Positions 1 through 13,700 of a stretch of 64,000 nucleotides of DNA are shown in pieces (positions within the stretch are counted from its first letter, which is position 1; each line of letters starts with the position of its first letter). Under the pieces are notes generated by a model. It did no database searches, was not told the origin of the DNA, and saw only the letters and a list, made by a program, of their open reading frames with translations. The position numbers and the translations under genes were made by a program. Location: assembly GCF_036588685.1 (NCBI RefSeq), contig NC_086381.1, positions 67,401,436 to 67,465,435 of the forward strand, in the 5' to 3' direction. Source of the stretch: Mytilus trossulus (lineage: Eukaryota; Mollusca; Bivalvia; Mytilida; Mytilidae).

Positions 1-1667
1 ATGTATGAAAGTTGAAAAGAATATTTGAATTTAATTAAAAACATTTTATGACATATCGTTATATAATCTTCATGGTATCGCTTATCATATTTCATGTAAT
101 AATTCATGAGACAATATCTGAAAAAGTATAGTTTCCATGTCTCTTACTTCCCAATCAATTTTATTCAACCATCTTTTTTGAAAATTTTAAGTTTCGGTGT
201 AAACTAAATTATATAATGCACCAACCCCTGCCAATTACACACTCATTCTTATATTTCTTCCGATAAATATTGTAATTTAAATGTTCAACCCCCTAAAATC
301 ATGTTGTCCCCTGTGTTTTTTTGAAAACTAAATCATTCAAATAATATTCAAATTAATTAAACAGGCGTCTGATTCTCACATATATGATAAATTATATAAT
401 AATCTGGCCCCTAATTTGTCTTTTTATATTATAACTATAGTTAAGAGAAAAAAAAATTGTTCCCAGGGGTGATTTCCCTCCTGTTACCACTGTTTTTTTT
501 AACCTGTGGAAACGTTTACAAGACCAAGAGTTATTTTCCAATTATGTATTGTGAAGAGCATCATTTCCTGAATGCATTAGTACAAAGAAATAGTTGGAAA
601 GGCAGCTAGGTTTAAAAATTCAAGCCAATCCAAGGTAAGAATTTTTAGAAAAATACCTATTGGTGTTCTTTCCTGTTTTGGCCTTTTCTTACACTTTCTG
701 TGATAAAAAGGACAAAAACTATCGCGTAATTCCTTTCTGTTACGTTCTGTCATGTTACCTGATAAAAAGTAACAGCATAACCATCATCAGTAACAGGGAG
801 GATGTTCAAGACAATTTCACTGAAGAATTTCAAAATAATATACAGTATATTGAATAAAAAATAGTTTTTTTGCTTTTGATAACAGCAGAGAACATTTATG
901 CAATTCTAGTATAGTAGATAGTAACAGAAAGGAATTTATTTTAGAATTTTTCATTACCTAGGCAGTTTTTTCATCTTGCAAATACAGTTTCAAAGGATTA
1001 ATGACATTGTTTGCTGTTATCTTCCAATTTTGACCAATCTAAAATGATGAATTTTTTCTTCAACTTTAAAATAAAGCAGAAAAATCCTTTCTGTGACCAA
1101 CTCTGTCCTGATACCGTTGTCCTGTTACTCAAGATTCTTCCATGTTACCAACATATCTGACTATATTTAAGTATATTTGTAAACCTTTTGTATTGCAAAT
1201 ACTAAACTCAATAATTGGCATTTGATAAACTATCGCAGGATATACTAGTAAACCACAAATAGTGTCTTAAACTTATAGAAAATTTGGTAACAGGAAAGAA
1301 TTGGATTTTTTTTGTACATTTTTAAAATTGCCATTGTTTCCTTATTAAACAATTGTTTGAATGACAGACAACAGTTCCTAGATTCCCACTGTGTGTACTT
1401 CAATTTTTGCTATTCCAATACCCGGTCTAAATATTTTTTGTTGTGTTTTTTATTATTGCCAAAAACTAGACTTTTTCAGATATTGTCTCTCATACATTTT
1501 TCTAGTTTCGGAGATTGCTTGCATCTACGTCAACACGTAACAAGATACAATGAGAACATGTTTTTAATATAGTTTTTTTTATTATAAAAGATCTAATATA
1601 GTTTTACTTCTATTCATTTTATTATCTTCTTATATCGTTCAAACATATCATTGATGTGTTCTTATAG
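1..1667. other. No gene seen; probable MED25 intron
   Basis: No open frame here looks like a real exon. The stretch is AT-rich and carries many scattered CTGTTAC/GTAACAG motifs on both strands, mainly from 480 to 1300, which suggests a decayed repeat with inverted parts. It probably belongs to the intron before the first MED25 exon visible in this window. A possible tiny exon between an AG at 606 and GTAAGA at 635 was considered but cannot be supported. Confidence 0.4.
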
Positions 1668-1724
1668 AGGACGAATCTGACTATGACTCTTATTATTCTG
1701 CCGAAAAGAACACAATCAACGAAG
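1668..1724 (+). CDS. MED25: MED25 linker exon 1 (first visible)
   Basis: Acceptor TATAG and donor GTATGT flank an acidic, Tyr/Ser-rich segment (DESDYDSYYSAEKN). It ends in phase 1, which matches the next exon. An alternative acceptor lies 2 bases downstream. Assignment rests on phase only. Confidence 0.5.
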
Positions 1725-4700
1725 GTATGTACAAAAATAACATCATGAACGTTCTAATTCATAGAATGAAGGGAGAATACAGTATTTCTCTTTTTAAAGA
1801 GTTTTAAGCGAGTTAATTGGATAATGTATTAGTTGTTTTTATGTGAAGGTAACTCCTCAAACAGGTTTTATTAGTATCTTAAGTGGTGCATTGATTTCCT
1901 TCAACATATGTGTAAAAAGTCTCGAATTTGAATTACAAAATAAACAATCAATTAAAAGTAAGATTTTATAATGAGCATAACTTTCCATGAATAAACTGTG
2001 GAGTGTGGAGTGTTTTTAAACAAAAGTTTACAGCATATAAAATTGAAAGAAAGTGGAAAAAGGGCAAATAGTCGTAGGAAACAGACACCACTATAATTTG
2101 CCATAATACTGTTTTTTTCAACAAAGGTCGGTTGAAAACAAAACTTTACGACAAAAGACATGATTTCAGTTTCCCAATTGTGAACTTTCCATTTCTAAGT
2201 AGCAACATTCCAGCAGCACCTGTATACGGGGTATATATCTCCCAATTGATACGATATTCCCGTGCGTGCATTTCCTATCATGATTTTTCTTGATAGAGGG
2301 TTGCTGCTCACAAGGAAGCTATTAAACCAAGAGTTCCAAATGGTGAAGTTGAAATCATCCCTTCGTAAATTTTACGGACGCCATCACGAGTTGGTTGGCC
2401 GTTATGCAATAACCGTTTCACAAATGATATCGGATACGTTCCTTACGTCGTAACTACAATCCCCTTCCCTTTCATGAATGTGACCTACCGAATTAGACTA
2501 TTTACCGGATTTGTAATCACATAAGCAACTCGACGGGTGCCGCATGTGGAGCAGGATCTGTTTACCCTTCCGGAGCATCAGAGATCACCCCTAGTTTTTG
2601 GTGGGGTTCGTGTTGTTTATTCTTTAGTGTTCTATGTTGTGTCATGTGTACTATTGTTTTTCTGTTTGTCTTTTTCATTTTTAGCCATGGCGTTGTCAGT
2701 TTGTTTTAGATTTATGAGTTTGACTGTCCCTTTGGTATCTTTTGTCCCTATTTTATTTTGGAATCCATGCATTTGATATTGCACTGCAAACTCATCGTTA
2801 AACAAACCAGTAGTAAAAAATTGAAAACAATACAGCAAACAATTGAAAGACAACGAGATGAGCTCAGATGCTCCGGAAGTGTAAGCAGATCTTGTCCGAC
2901 ATGTGGCATCCGTCGTGTTGTTATGCAACTTCAAAACAGGTGATTAATCTGAAGGTACAAATGCTAATTGTTAAAATCATCACAATATTTAAAAAAAATG
3001 AACCAATGCATTGCTTTAATTATATGTTGTTAGTTATAATAATTTGTTACTTGTCGTTGTGTTTAGTGGACTTTTTGCAAAATGTTTTTATTTTTCAACT
3101 TAGAACCCAGGTACTATACAGGAAATTCAGTAACAACAAGAAAAATTGAAATGTTTGAAGGTAAAAATAATTTTCAGGATTTTTTTAATATTACTGTATT
3201 TATAAAACAAGCAAGTATGAAACAGTCTAAATATTTTGAAATCAGAATTACATTCGAAAAATTGCATGTAAAAGAAGGTTTATAACTAGGCATGGGGTAC
3301 TGTAATTTTTTTTATAGTGATGCATGGTAATGAAAAACATTTGTTTAAGTAATTGTATGTAATATTTTAATGTAATAATGTCTTTGCATTACATGTTATT
3401 TTAGTTTAATGCATTACTTTATCCAAATGATGTGTAATTTCATGCATTTTATTGCGTTACATGGCATTACTTTTTCACATATTAATTATCTTAAAGTTTT
3501 AAGAATTGTTGGAGATGTAGCGATAGCAGAATTAAAGATGTCTGGTTTAATCAAAAATATGTACATGAAATAAATTTACCAAACGATCGCTGGTCGTTGT
3601 GACGTTTACCCTCACAAAAGCTAATATGACGTATCAGATGAGTTCTAGGGGGCATCGATCACCGATCATTCATCTACAGTAAAACATCCATCATTAATCA
3701 TTCACCGATTTGACTCTTATATTAGAGCATTTGCAGTATTCACGTATCTGGTTACATGCACGGATCGATGTATATGTATTGTGCAGATTTGTATAAAATA
3801 TTGAGTAAGAACCGACACCAATTAAAACTATATTAAATTTAACGCATTATAAGATATCTTCAACAGGGCCAACTTCACTTAATTTATCCTTTCATCATAT
3901 ACGTGTTATACAATACATCAATACAGATAAGCTATGACATATGTCAATAATAATAATTTTGTTTACTGGAGAAGCTGATACATATATTTTTAAAACGCAG
4001 ACGTTGGTTTCAATTTCAACACAATAATGCATTATAATTAAGGATGCCTTGAATTTGAAATAAATTCACTGATAGCGGCATACCCATTCAACGTACTCAG
4101 TGATTTTAAATAAATATATATAATAAAGAGAAAAATAGAATTAGGGAAGAGATATATATAAATGTCATTTTATAATTTATACATGGATCGTAGTGAAATT
4201 TAAGAAAGTTTCTCCTTTTTAATTTATGCATGGTTTTATATTTTCAGAAAAATCTTTAAGCCCTTCAGTAGATTTTACCAACGATATAAAATCAGACCAA
4301 AGTATGTATATTTAAAATTGAAAACGTTAACTTTTGAAAAATACAGAGTTTATTTGACTTTGCTTTTGTAGTCTTGATACATTTATACGTACTGATGAAT
4401 GTATTACACTTTAAGTTAAGTGTAAACTTCAAATACAGAAATGATTATAATGTTGTTTTTTTTTTTTTTTTATTAAATACGAAAAATATGACAGTATCAG
4501 CCTCTCATTAAAAAAACCTTACATTCATAATTTCTGAGGTGATTTTTTCTTTCATATAATTGTTGCATTAATTAGATTTCATGTTTTTGCCATTGTTCAA
4601 GGATTCACAATAATAAATACACACATTGATTTTTGAAATTACAGTAGTATATTTGGAAGACATTGCCTTTTGGTTTGTCCAGAGCTAATGCTTGCTTACT

Positions 4701-7700
4701 TGTGATACTATATTTAGTTCCATTAGTTATAGATCAGGATAATATATAGTATGCACTACATAGATAAATATACAAAATAACATGAACAGATAAACATGAT
4801 AAAGATTTTTTTCAAACACCAAAAATGTCTTTTTGAATACTTTACAAATGAACCTATGTAATGCATGGACACAACATAATCATAAAATAATAAGACACAA
4901 AAAAACATTTTTTAAGAATAATTATCATAAAGTGGATTGGTTTATGACTGAATAAACATTATATTTATAATTTTTTTTAGGATCTGAAGTTTGTCCTTCC
5001 CCACCTTTCTCCATTCATAATGCTCCAGTCAGTCGTGCATATTCACCTTCAAGTACAGTTGTAATTAGTCCAACAGATGGAAACCATTCTCAGCCACAGG
5101 ATCAAAATCTCTTCAAAGTTCCATCTACAGTAAATATGTGTAGGATGAAAAAGAATTATTACCAGATAGTATTTGAATCATTATGTTTTACCTGATCATC
5201 TTTAGAATTAGATTTGCATTTAAATGTATTTATTTGAGTATAGTTCATTTTATTGAGATGTCTCTTCTGTGGTGTTAATGAAATGTTTGGTTAATATCAT
5301 TAAAACAGTAACGAAACATCATTATTTAAACAAAAAATACTATGCTGTTTATGTAAGTGTAATAAAAAATAAAGTACAAATAGAGAAATGCTAAATGAAA
5401 TAGTAGGCATAACATTTTTAAAAACAAATTATTTTATTCATACCGAATTGTGTTTTAAAAATAATCATTCAAATTATATTCAAAGCAGGATATCTAAAAT
5501 ACACAGATCAGATTATAGGAGAATGAAGTATACTCAAAGAATTGTTTTTTTTCATTAACTATTCAGTTACAATAGTTTATAAAGGTAATTTCCTCTCTGT
5601 GCCATGTTAAAACTTTTAATGTAAAGATATACATCTAGCATGAAATAGAAATTTATTTCATAAAAGAAGCAATCTTATATCACAACATGAGCTAGGAGAG
5701 GGAAATACACAGTGAATTTACCAGTGCATGGTGGTGGTTAATCTTAGTCAGTCAGATGTTTTAATTCAATGATTATCATCATCTTTATATAAAATATTAA
5801 CAGAAGCAGTTCCATTCCATGTCTGCATCTGTTACCATACCAACCAGTATGCATTTGTCTCATCCTGGTATGGCACAGCGTTCCCAGGTATATTTAAATT
5901 GACAGATTGGAGTTAGATTAGTAACTGATTTTAATGCATGTTGTAGATTTTGTTAGCTTACACTAAAGTGTGAAATCATGTCACCTAATGCAAACTGTAT
6001 TGGGAATTCTCTATATGAAGTCTATTCTTTTTATAACAAGCACAGATTTAACAAAAAGTTTACAAGTGAAAGCAACAGTTTTATAATGAATAAATATTTT
6101 CCAATCACATTTAAGCAGTAACTATTCTTTTGAAAAAAATTAAAACATTTGTTACGCTCTGATCCAATTGTATTTTTCATAAAAAGAGTTGACTTTATAC
6201 ACCATATTATTTCCCCTTATGATCCACTGATCTGTGTACGGTAGATTGTTACCATGAAGGAAAATATATAAAGTTTATTTTTCACACATTAACCCATTTA
6301 CAGCAGATATTGAAACGTCCTCATAAAGCTTGTGAACTAATGCTTGTAATAGTACAACAGTTCTGTTTAATTGTTTTGTAATGATGCTTTTCTGTTCTTT
6401 TCAATAAATCAGCAAATATGAAAAAAAAAATGGCAAAATAATTTTTTTTTTTTTACAGTGATCTAATAAAAAAATACTTATATCCTCATGGCAATGATTT
6501 AGGATTTTCAAAATTTCCTGTCTGGAAATTTTTAAGTCAGAATTTTTAAGCAATTGCAGTACACCCTCATATCTTGTCAATTGGACATAGTGTTAATTAA
6601 TTTCATCTAGGCCAGGGAAGCTTTTTTCTCTTGGTCTTTTTAACTGACAGATATGTAGAGGATTTCTCTTAAAATAAACTTTTAATAATCATTTTGGTCA
6701 TGCTTTTCATGTCTTCCAATGCCTACATTTTTTTGTACAGATATTGAATCATATTTTTACACAGTTTAAAAAATGTTTTGTTTTTTACAAATCTTGTATC
6801 AGTATTGCTGTGGCTTAATAAAATCATATCTATCTTTATCAACCAGGGTAACAGAAACTTTTGTGTTGCACTAGCTGTGATCAATCCATGATTTATCATG
6901 AGATTACATTGTTTTTATTTCAAAACCTGGTGTAAGTGATAACCCATTTGGTTTTACACAGAACAAAATGAACATGGGACAACCAACGTCCACCGTGGGG
7001 TTTGGTAGCCCATCCATGGCAGATATCATGACAACACCTTCATCTAATTATGGCAGGCAATAATTTTGTTTCTGTTAGTAGTTTATTATTATATTTGTGG
7101 TGATGTCTTGCAAATCATTGGAGAATGAAAATGTTTGGCAAACATTACGTACTGAATTGAATTTATGAAAATCAGCAAATTATAATCAATATTTTACCTT
7201 TATTTTTTGCAAAATGTGATTTTACTTAACGAATATAGTTTTTCAGTAGACATCCATTTTCACTTTTTATACATTATTATATGTGTTTGTACTTTTTTGT
7301 ACTGAAAATAGTTTATTTTCTCAGTTTCAGTTGAATTAATTATTGTTTGGTATAATTGCTTGTAGACTTGTAGAAACCAAATGTTGTTGCCCTCCCCAAA
7401 ATATCATTTTGATTCATCAATATGACTAACAATTGAATAAACAACTCAAAATGAAAGTATATACTCTACAGTTTCTACCTTTCATGTTTCAAAAATGCTT
7501 AATTTATTTGCTTTTTATCGTATTTAGGAATGACATTTTGATAGCGTAATTAATTATGCAGTCTTCATCATAAAAAAAAATCATCAAAGAAACCAGGCTA
7601 TAAACATGATAAACGACTCTTCATCAGTGAAGGTTAAATAAAGTTGAAGAGCATTGAGACCCAAAAATTTCCAAAGGAAAATTGAAGAAAAAAGATTTTG

Positions 7701-10700
7701 AATATTACAGAGATAAATTCCTTAACCCTTTTGATTATTTTATGCAGATGGTTTGTTCAAGTTTTATCAGTTATTGCTAGTATAGCCGAGCTTTACAAAA
7801 GCTGGGGTATACTGTTTTATCCATGTCTGTCTGTCCGTCAGTCTGTCCGCCCAATGAATATATTTCGTCGCATCTCTCTCAGGAATTTCTGAAATTTTGT
7901 TTCAGGTTCTATATAAGTCTATACTGTGTTGTGCGTTTTCAGATGCATCACTAAACAACTTCCTGGTCACCTTATACTTTTAGCAGGCAGGGGTTTCATT
8001 AGTGATATTGATTGCTATTATGAAAATGTTGTTCAAATTTCTATACATATTGTTAATGTAAAGAATCATTTGAAAGGTGAGAGGTAGTAATTTTTTAATT
8101 GCTTAAAAAATGTCTAATCTAAGCTTTCGTATTATATTTTTTTTTAAAAAGTGTTCTATATCTATATAAGAATCAGACATGGTTAGAATTACAACTTGTT
8201 AATAAGTTACAATGGGAGATTATCTGAAATCATTAATCTCATCTCCCTTTCAATCTTCAAAGAAAGTATTAAGCTTAAATAATATTTCAACAAGTAATCT
8301 AGATTTCCATTTAAAGAAAGCTTTCTAGTATGCATAGAAAACACTTAAAAGAAATAATTAAAAAAAATCAGTTTTGACATTTTTTACGCCGTTGAAAAAT
8401 TTATACTGGAGCAAGAGTCACTGACTTTTGCTCGAATATATGCATCTTCTCATAGTTGATGAAGAGAAAAGTGTTTGTTAATGAAATTGGACTAGAGATT
8501 TTGAAATATTTTTATGTTGACATGGTTGATATATTCTAATTATATTTTTATGTAGACAACTCTATATAATCCCACCCACTCATATACACATTCACTTAAT
8601 AGCTTATATAATAATAGCAGTAGCATTCACACGCTTCAATACTTTATGGTGATTTAATAATAAAATCTTTGCAGTTTTGCATTTCGGTGAGAAAAATAAT
8701 TTGAGACATCTTAAATGTCAACATAGGCAAATTCTTTATTACTCGACAAACAAAAACTTGCAAAATGGAGTGCTAGATTTTGAGATTTTAATTTTTTTTT
8801 TTTTTATCATCTTCAATTGTTATAGCCTTGTTTAAAATACATCATTTCGATTAGTTAGGTTCTTTGATCAGACTTGTTTGTATCATATGTTTTAATTTTG
8901 GAAATCAACACAAGATTCCCAAGGGAAATAACCCTAATAATTTCAGATTGAAACTATATATAACAAACAGCAATCATACACTGGTATATATGTATTATAG
9001 TTTATAAAATCACATTTTCACACCACATGTCATTAATGAGCAAGTGTTATATATCACACCATAAGTCATTAATAAGCAAGTGTTATATATCACACCAGAT
9101 GTACTGAATATTTGTAAATATAGAAAATAACCTTAAAATGTTGTCCTTTATTAAAAAAGTGAAATGTTTATATATTTCAGGGGGAATTTAACACAGGGAA
9201 TCAAGGTAATTGAAAATAAAATATTTTCGAAATAATATATTTTCATATGCTCTTGAGAGGGAGCGGGAATCGTAATCAGATAAATTTTAAAATGGTTTGA
9301 AGCGAAACATATATCATATTCATTTGGACTTGAGCAAATTGGTATCAAAACTGCTTAAATAAAATAAAATGTCCCAAAATGAAGTTTCTTAATTACGGAT
9401 TAAATATTTGAGTAACTAATGATACTATTTTAAATTATAGTTATTATCCATATAGACACATCTGCATTTCTATTGGTCTTTACATCTTTTTAATCATTAA
9501 TTTGTTGTTATTGCTTTCAGCCATCAGAATGCCAGCAATAAATCCTCCTAACCCTATGCAGCAGAGCATGGGCATCATGTCAACATCCATCCAATTACCA
9601 CAGCAATCTGGTTCCCAACAACCAATCCAGGCTGGAATAGATCCTGGTAACCTTTCCATCATTCCAAATCCTCCAATACAAGGACAGAACAAAGACAGGA
9701 AAATCATATGGTCAGGTAATGTGAACAAATTGTTAAATAAAAATACAGTATTAGATATTCATGTCAATAGAGTTCTGAATTATAGATTGTGTTTAGAATT
9801 ACAGCACAAATGGTTCCTTTACCAATATTATATGTCGTAAAAAGGACAAACATATCACTTGTATAGCTGTGGAGTAAACAGTACTATTATTGTAAATTGT
9901 ATTATCTCTCCATTATACAAGTTCAAGAAAATATCAACAGCTGTCAGAATAAAAAAACAGTAAAAGAACAGACAATACCATGGCAAAAAAAGAGAAGACA
10001 CCGCACAGAAAACTTTGAAATTTGAACAACATGAACAAAACTAAAATCGTTGTGAGAAATTGATAATATGGAAGAAATAGCAATCTGCTCCACTAGTTGT
10101 ACATACAATATCCTTTATGAAGTGAAACAGATTTTTTTTCTTAAGCCTCGGTCACACCTTACCGGATAGCTCGAACGGACGCCTAACGGATAACTTTTTT
10201 TCAATCCGTTCATGTCCGTTAGACGTCCGTTCTTATCCATTAGGCGTCCGTCCATATCCGTTAGCCGTCCGTTAAGCGTCCGTTTTATCCGTTGACGTCC
10301 GTTCTGGCCGGTGGTAAATTTTGAGCATGTTCAAAACTTTGAACGGACGTCCAACGGATAAAATGACCGTTGAACGTCCGTTAGGCGTCCGTTAGACGTC
10401 CGGTTTATACGGTACTCGTCCGTTTTGTATCCGTTACGAGTCCGTTATGCGTCCGTTGGAGATCCGGTAGACTAATTCACCAAAGGACGTCTACCGGACG
10501 CCTAACGGACGCCTAAAGGATAAAACGGATGTGAAACGGACATTAAGGGAAGGATAACGGATAAAACGGATGCCTACCAAATGTAAAACGGACAAATGCC
10601 AATTGAAATTTCTCATGGTTTATTGCATTTAATTTTTAGAAACCACATACTTTGAACGGCAAAATTATTTCATTGATTGATATTACTTTTACTTAAGGAT

Positions 10701-13700
10701 CTTGAATACTATGAATGACAAAACTATTTTATTCAATAATACTACTTTTTCTGTTTAGTCTATTTTTCATGATATACATTTGACGTGAAACTGTACTTAT
10801 GTATCCCGTCATACTTTGAACCACACCATTATTTTATTTATTATTATTACTTTTACTGTTAAGTCTGGTTTTTGGTATATCTACTTTACGTGAGTCTGTA
10901 TTTATGTATGCCGACATACGACAAAATTATTTTTTATGTCTACCTGTGCGAATTTCAAACCCGCTATTTTACACCAGTAATGAAAACCTTCTATCATTTA
11001 TGGGTAGACTTTACATAGATAAATTCAGCCGTATTTGACGTGAAACTGTTCTTATGTATCCCGTCATACTTTGAACCACACCATTATTTTATTTATTATT
11101 ATTACTTTTACTGTTAAGTCTGTTTTTGTTATATCAACTTTACGTAAGTCTTCATTTATGTATGCCGTCATACGACAATTATTTTTATGTCTACCTGTGC
11201 GAATTTCAAACGCGCATTTTTAAACCAGTAATGAAACCTTCTATCATTATGGGTAGACTTTACATAGATAAATTCAGCCGTATAAGAAAAGCAAAATGAG
11301 AATGTTAAATTAATGTATGCCTTTTTGTGCTTCTTTGTTACATTTGTTGTTTATGTAGAGATATTAAGATGATAACACAATATTGACTGTTGTACCCCTA
11401 TTTTTGACATTTTTACTCTTTGAGTATGTTTGTTTTGTTCATGCATCGTTGACAATTTAATGGAATTTGATGCGACTGTCATATAAGTGAGAGGTTTAGC
11501 TAGCTATAAAACCAGGTTCAATCCACCATTTTCTACATTAGAAAATGCCTGTACCAAGTCAGGAATATGACAGTTGTTACCCATTCGTTTGATGTGTTTG
11601 GACTTTTGATTTTGCCTTTTGATTTTTGATTTTCCTTTTTGAATTTTCCTCGGATTTCGGTATTTTTGTGTTTTTACTTTTTATTGCCTTTAATTTTCAG
11701 AATATTTTGTTCATCCGTTTTATCCGTTACGCTTCCGTTAGATGTCCGATTTATCCGGTACTCGTCCGTTGGATGTACGTTCGACGTCCGTTCTGTCCGG
11801 TACGTATCCGTTTCACGTACGTTCAATGTCCGTTGTGTGTCCGTTAGGCATTCGTTGCATGTCCCTTAGTACACCAACGGACTCCCAACGGATAAAAATT
11901 TTGTCAACGGATAATTTTTTTTATCCGTTAGGCGTCCGATCGAGCTATCCGGTAAGGTGTGAGCGAGGCTTAAATCTAATTTATCTAATTTTAATAAAAC
12001 CTCAGGTATGCTTGAATATCAGGAGAAGATTATATCAAATGGTCCAACACAGCTTAAAATGCCTCGTCAACTACAGTGCCAACTTTCAATAGGGGCTGCA
12101 GACCCAGAAATGTGAGTATTGGTCCAACACAGCCTGAAATGGCTCGTCAACTACAGTGTCAACTCTCAATAGGGGCTGCAGACCCAGAAATGTAAGTATT
12201 GGTCCAACGCTGCCTAAAATGGCTCGTTAACTACAGTATCAACTCTCAATAGGGGCTGCAGACCCAAAAATGTAAGTATTGGTCCAACACAGCCTAAAAT
12301 GGCTCGTCAACTACAGTGTCAACTCTCAATAGGGGCTGCAGACCCAGAAATGTAAGTATTGGTCCAACACAGCCTAAAATGGCTCGTCAACTACAGTGTC
12401 AACTCTCAATAGGGGCTACAGACCCAAAAATGTAAGTATTGGTCCAACAAAGCCTCAAATGGCTCGTCAACTACAGTGTCAACTCTCAATAGTGTCTTTT
12501 AACTAAAGTAGAAGTCATGGAATTCTAGAACTTAATTAATAAAATGTATACTTTAGAAAAATATTTCAAAATTCATGCAAAATTTTACTTTTCTACTTTT
12601 CGGATAAAGAATAATGTACCAGACATGTCAAGATTTAGCATCTAAATGACTAATCATCTTAAAGTAGGATTTACAACTGAATTTTACAGATTACAAACTA
12701 TGGAACTAAACGACAGATTATTTAATAAAGACTAAAAGACAGATATTTTAAAAAGACTAAGAGACAGATATTTTATAAAGACTAAGAGACGCTGAGACTG
12801 AAAACATATATTAACATCAAAATTATGGATTAAGTAAATTTTTTCATGAAAATCCTTTATTCACAGTTTTACTTGATGTATTTCAGTATTACTACAAATT
12901 GGCCAAAGGAACTTATAATGCAGTTGATACCACGCGGTCTTTGCTTAGCTCTCCACAGTTTCAGCCATTGTATAAAAGTTCTCGTCAAGTGTCCTTTCAC
13001 TTCGGTAACTACAACGTGGACTCTTTAAGGAATCTCCGCAGAACAATGAGTTCTGGTTTTGTAAGTTAATTGTATGAATGTGGTAAAACAATATAACTGA
13101 TAATACCAAAAATATAACAGCTTCAATTTTATACTTAGTATTTTCAGCTTTGTTGAAATTAAAACAACATTAAGAATTATAACTAGATTTTCTTTTTTAA
13201 CCACAAAATGAATTGTTTAAAAATCATATGAAACATACGGAAATATATTTTATTATTAATAAAGTTGATGTTATTTGATTATTTTAAGTAAATCAATCAA
13301 CTTACCACATATTCCATATAAGAAGTGTAGATATCAAAAGAAAATACAAAATTACCTCCCATGTTCTATATTGTGGTGACAGTACATGATCTTGTCAGTC
13401 AAACAAATGATACAGGTCAATAGTACAGTGCCTAAATGTAAATGTGTGTAATATCAACCAGTTAGTGATAGTGGTAGACTATTCAGATGATAGCTGTATG
13501 TTTTGATGTGTAAGTCGGCTCTTGGACCGGGCTTTTGGATATCAATGTGTATAATAAAGGACATAATTTATATTTTTTACTCAAATTTAATTTTAGGCTG
13601 GTTGTGGTCATTTCCCTCCTGGTACCAAGTGTGACGTATTACTCATCCTATTTAGTAACAAGAGGAAGGCCTTTATAGGGGTGATCCCTAATGATCAGAA

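Larger units (their letters stand above)
10145..11969. mobile_element. Non-autonomous TTAA-flanked inverted-repeat element (piggyBac-like)
   Basis: Ends are near-perfect 49-bp inverted repeats (GCCTCGGTCACACCTTACCG at left; the right end reversed differs at two positions), flanked on both sides by TTAA (10141-10144 and 11970-11973). TTAA duplication is typical of piggyBac-type transposons, so that class is inferred. Subterminal arms carry dense CGTCCGTT/AACGGACG motifs. No transposase is encoded. The interior holds a 255-bp direct duplication and another repeat at 11435-11695. It sits in the intron before MED25 exon 8, ending 36 bp upstream of that exon. Confidence 0.75.

Noticed and set aside
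9180-9204. 25-bp microexon between TTTCAG and GTAATT
   Set aside because: Its phases cannot join exon 6 and exon 7 of MED25 without a stop codon.
12041-12492. CRISPR-like regularly spaced repeat
   Set aside because: Units are contiguous 80-bp tandem copies of an exon end with no unique spacers, in a eukaryotic intron.
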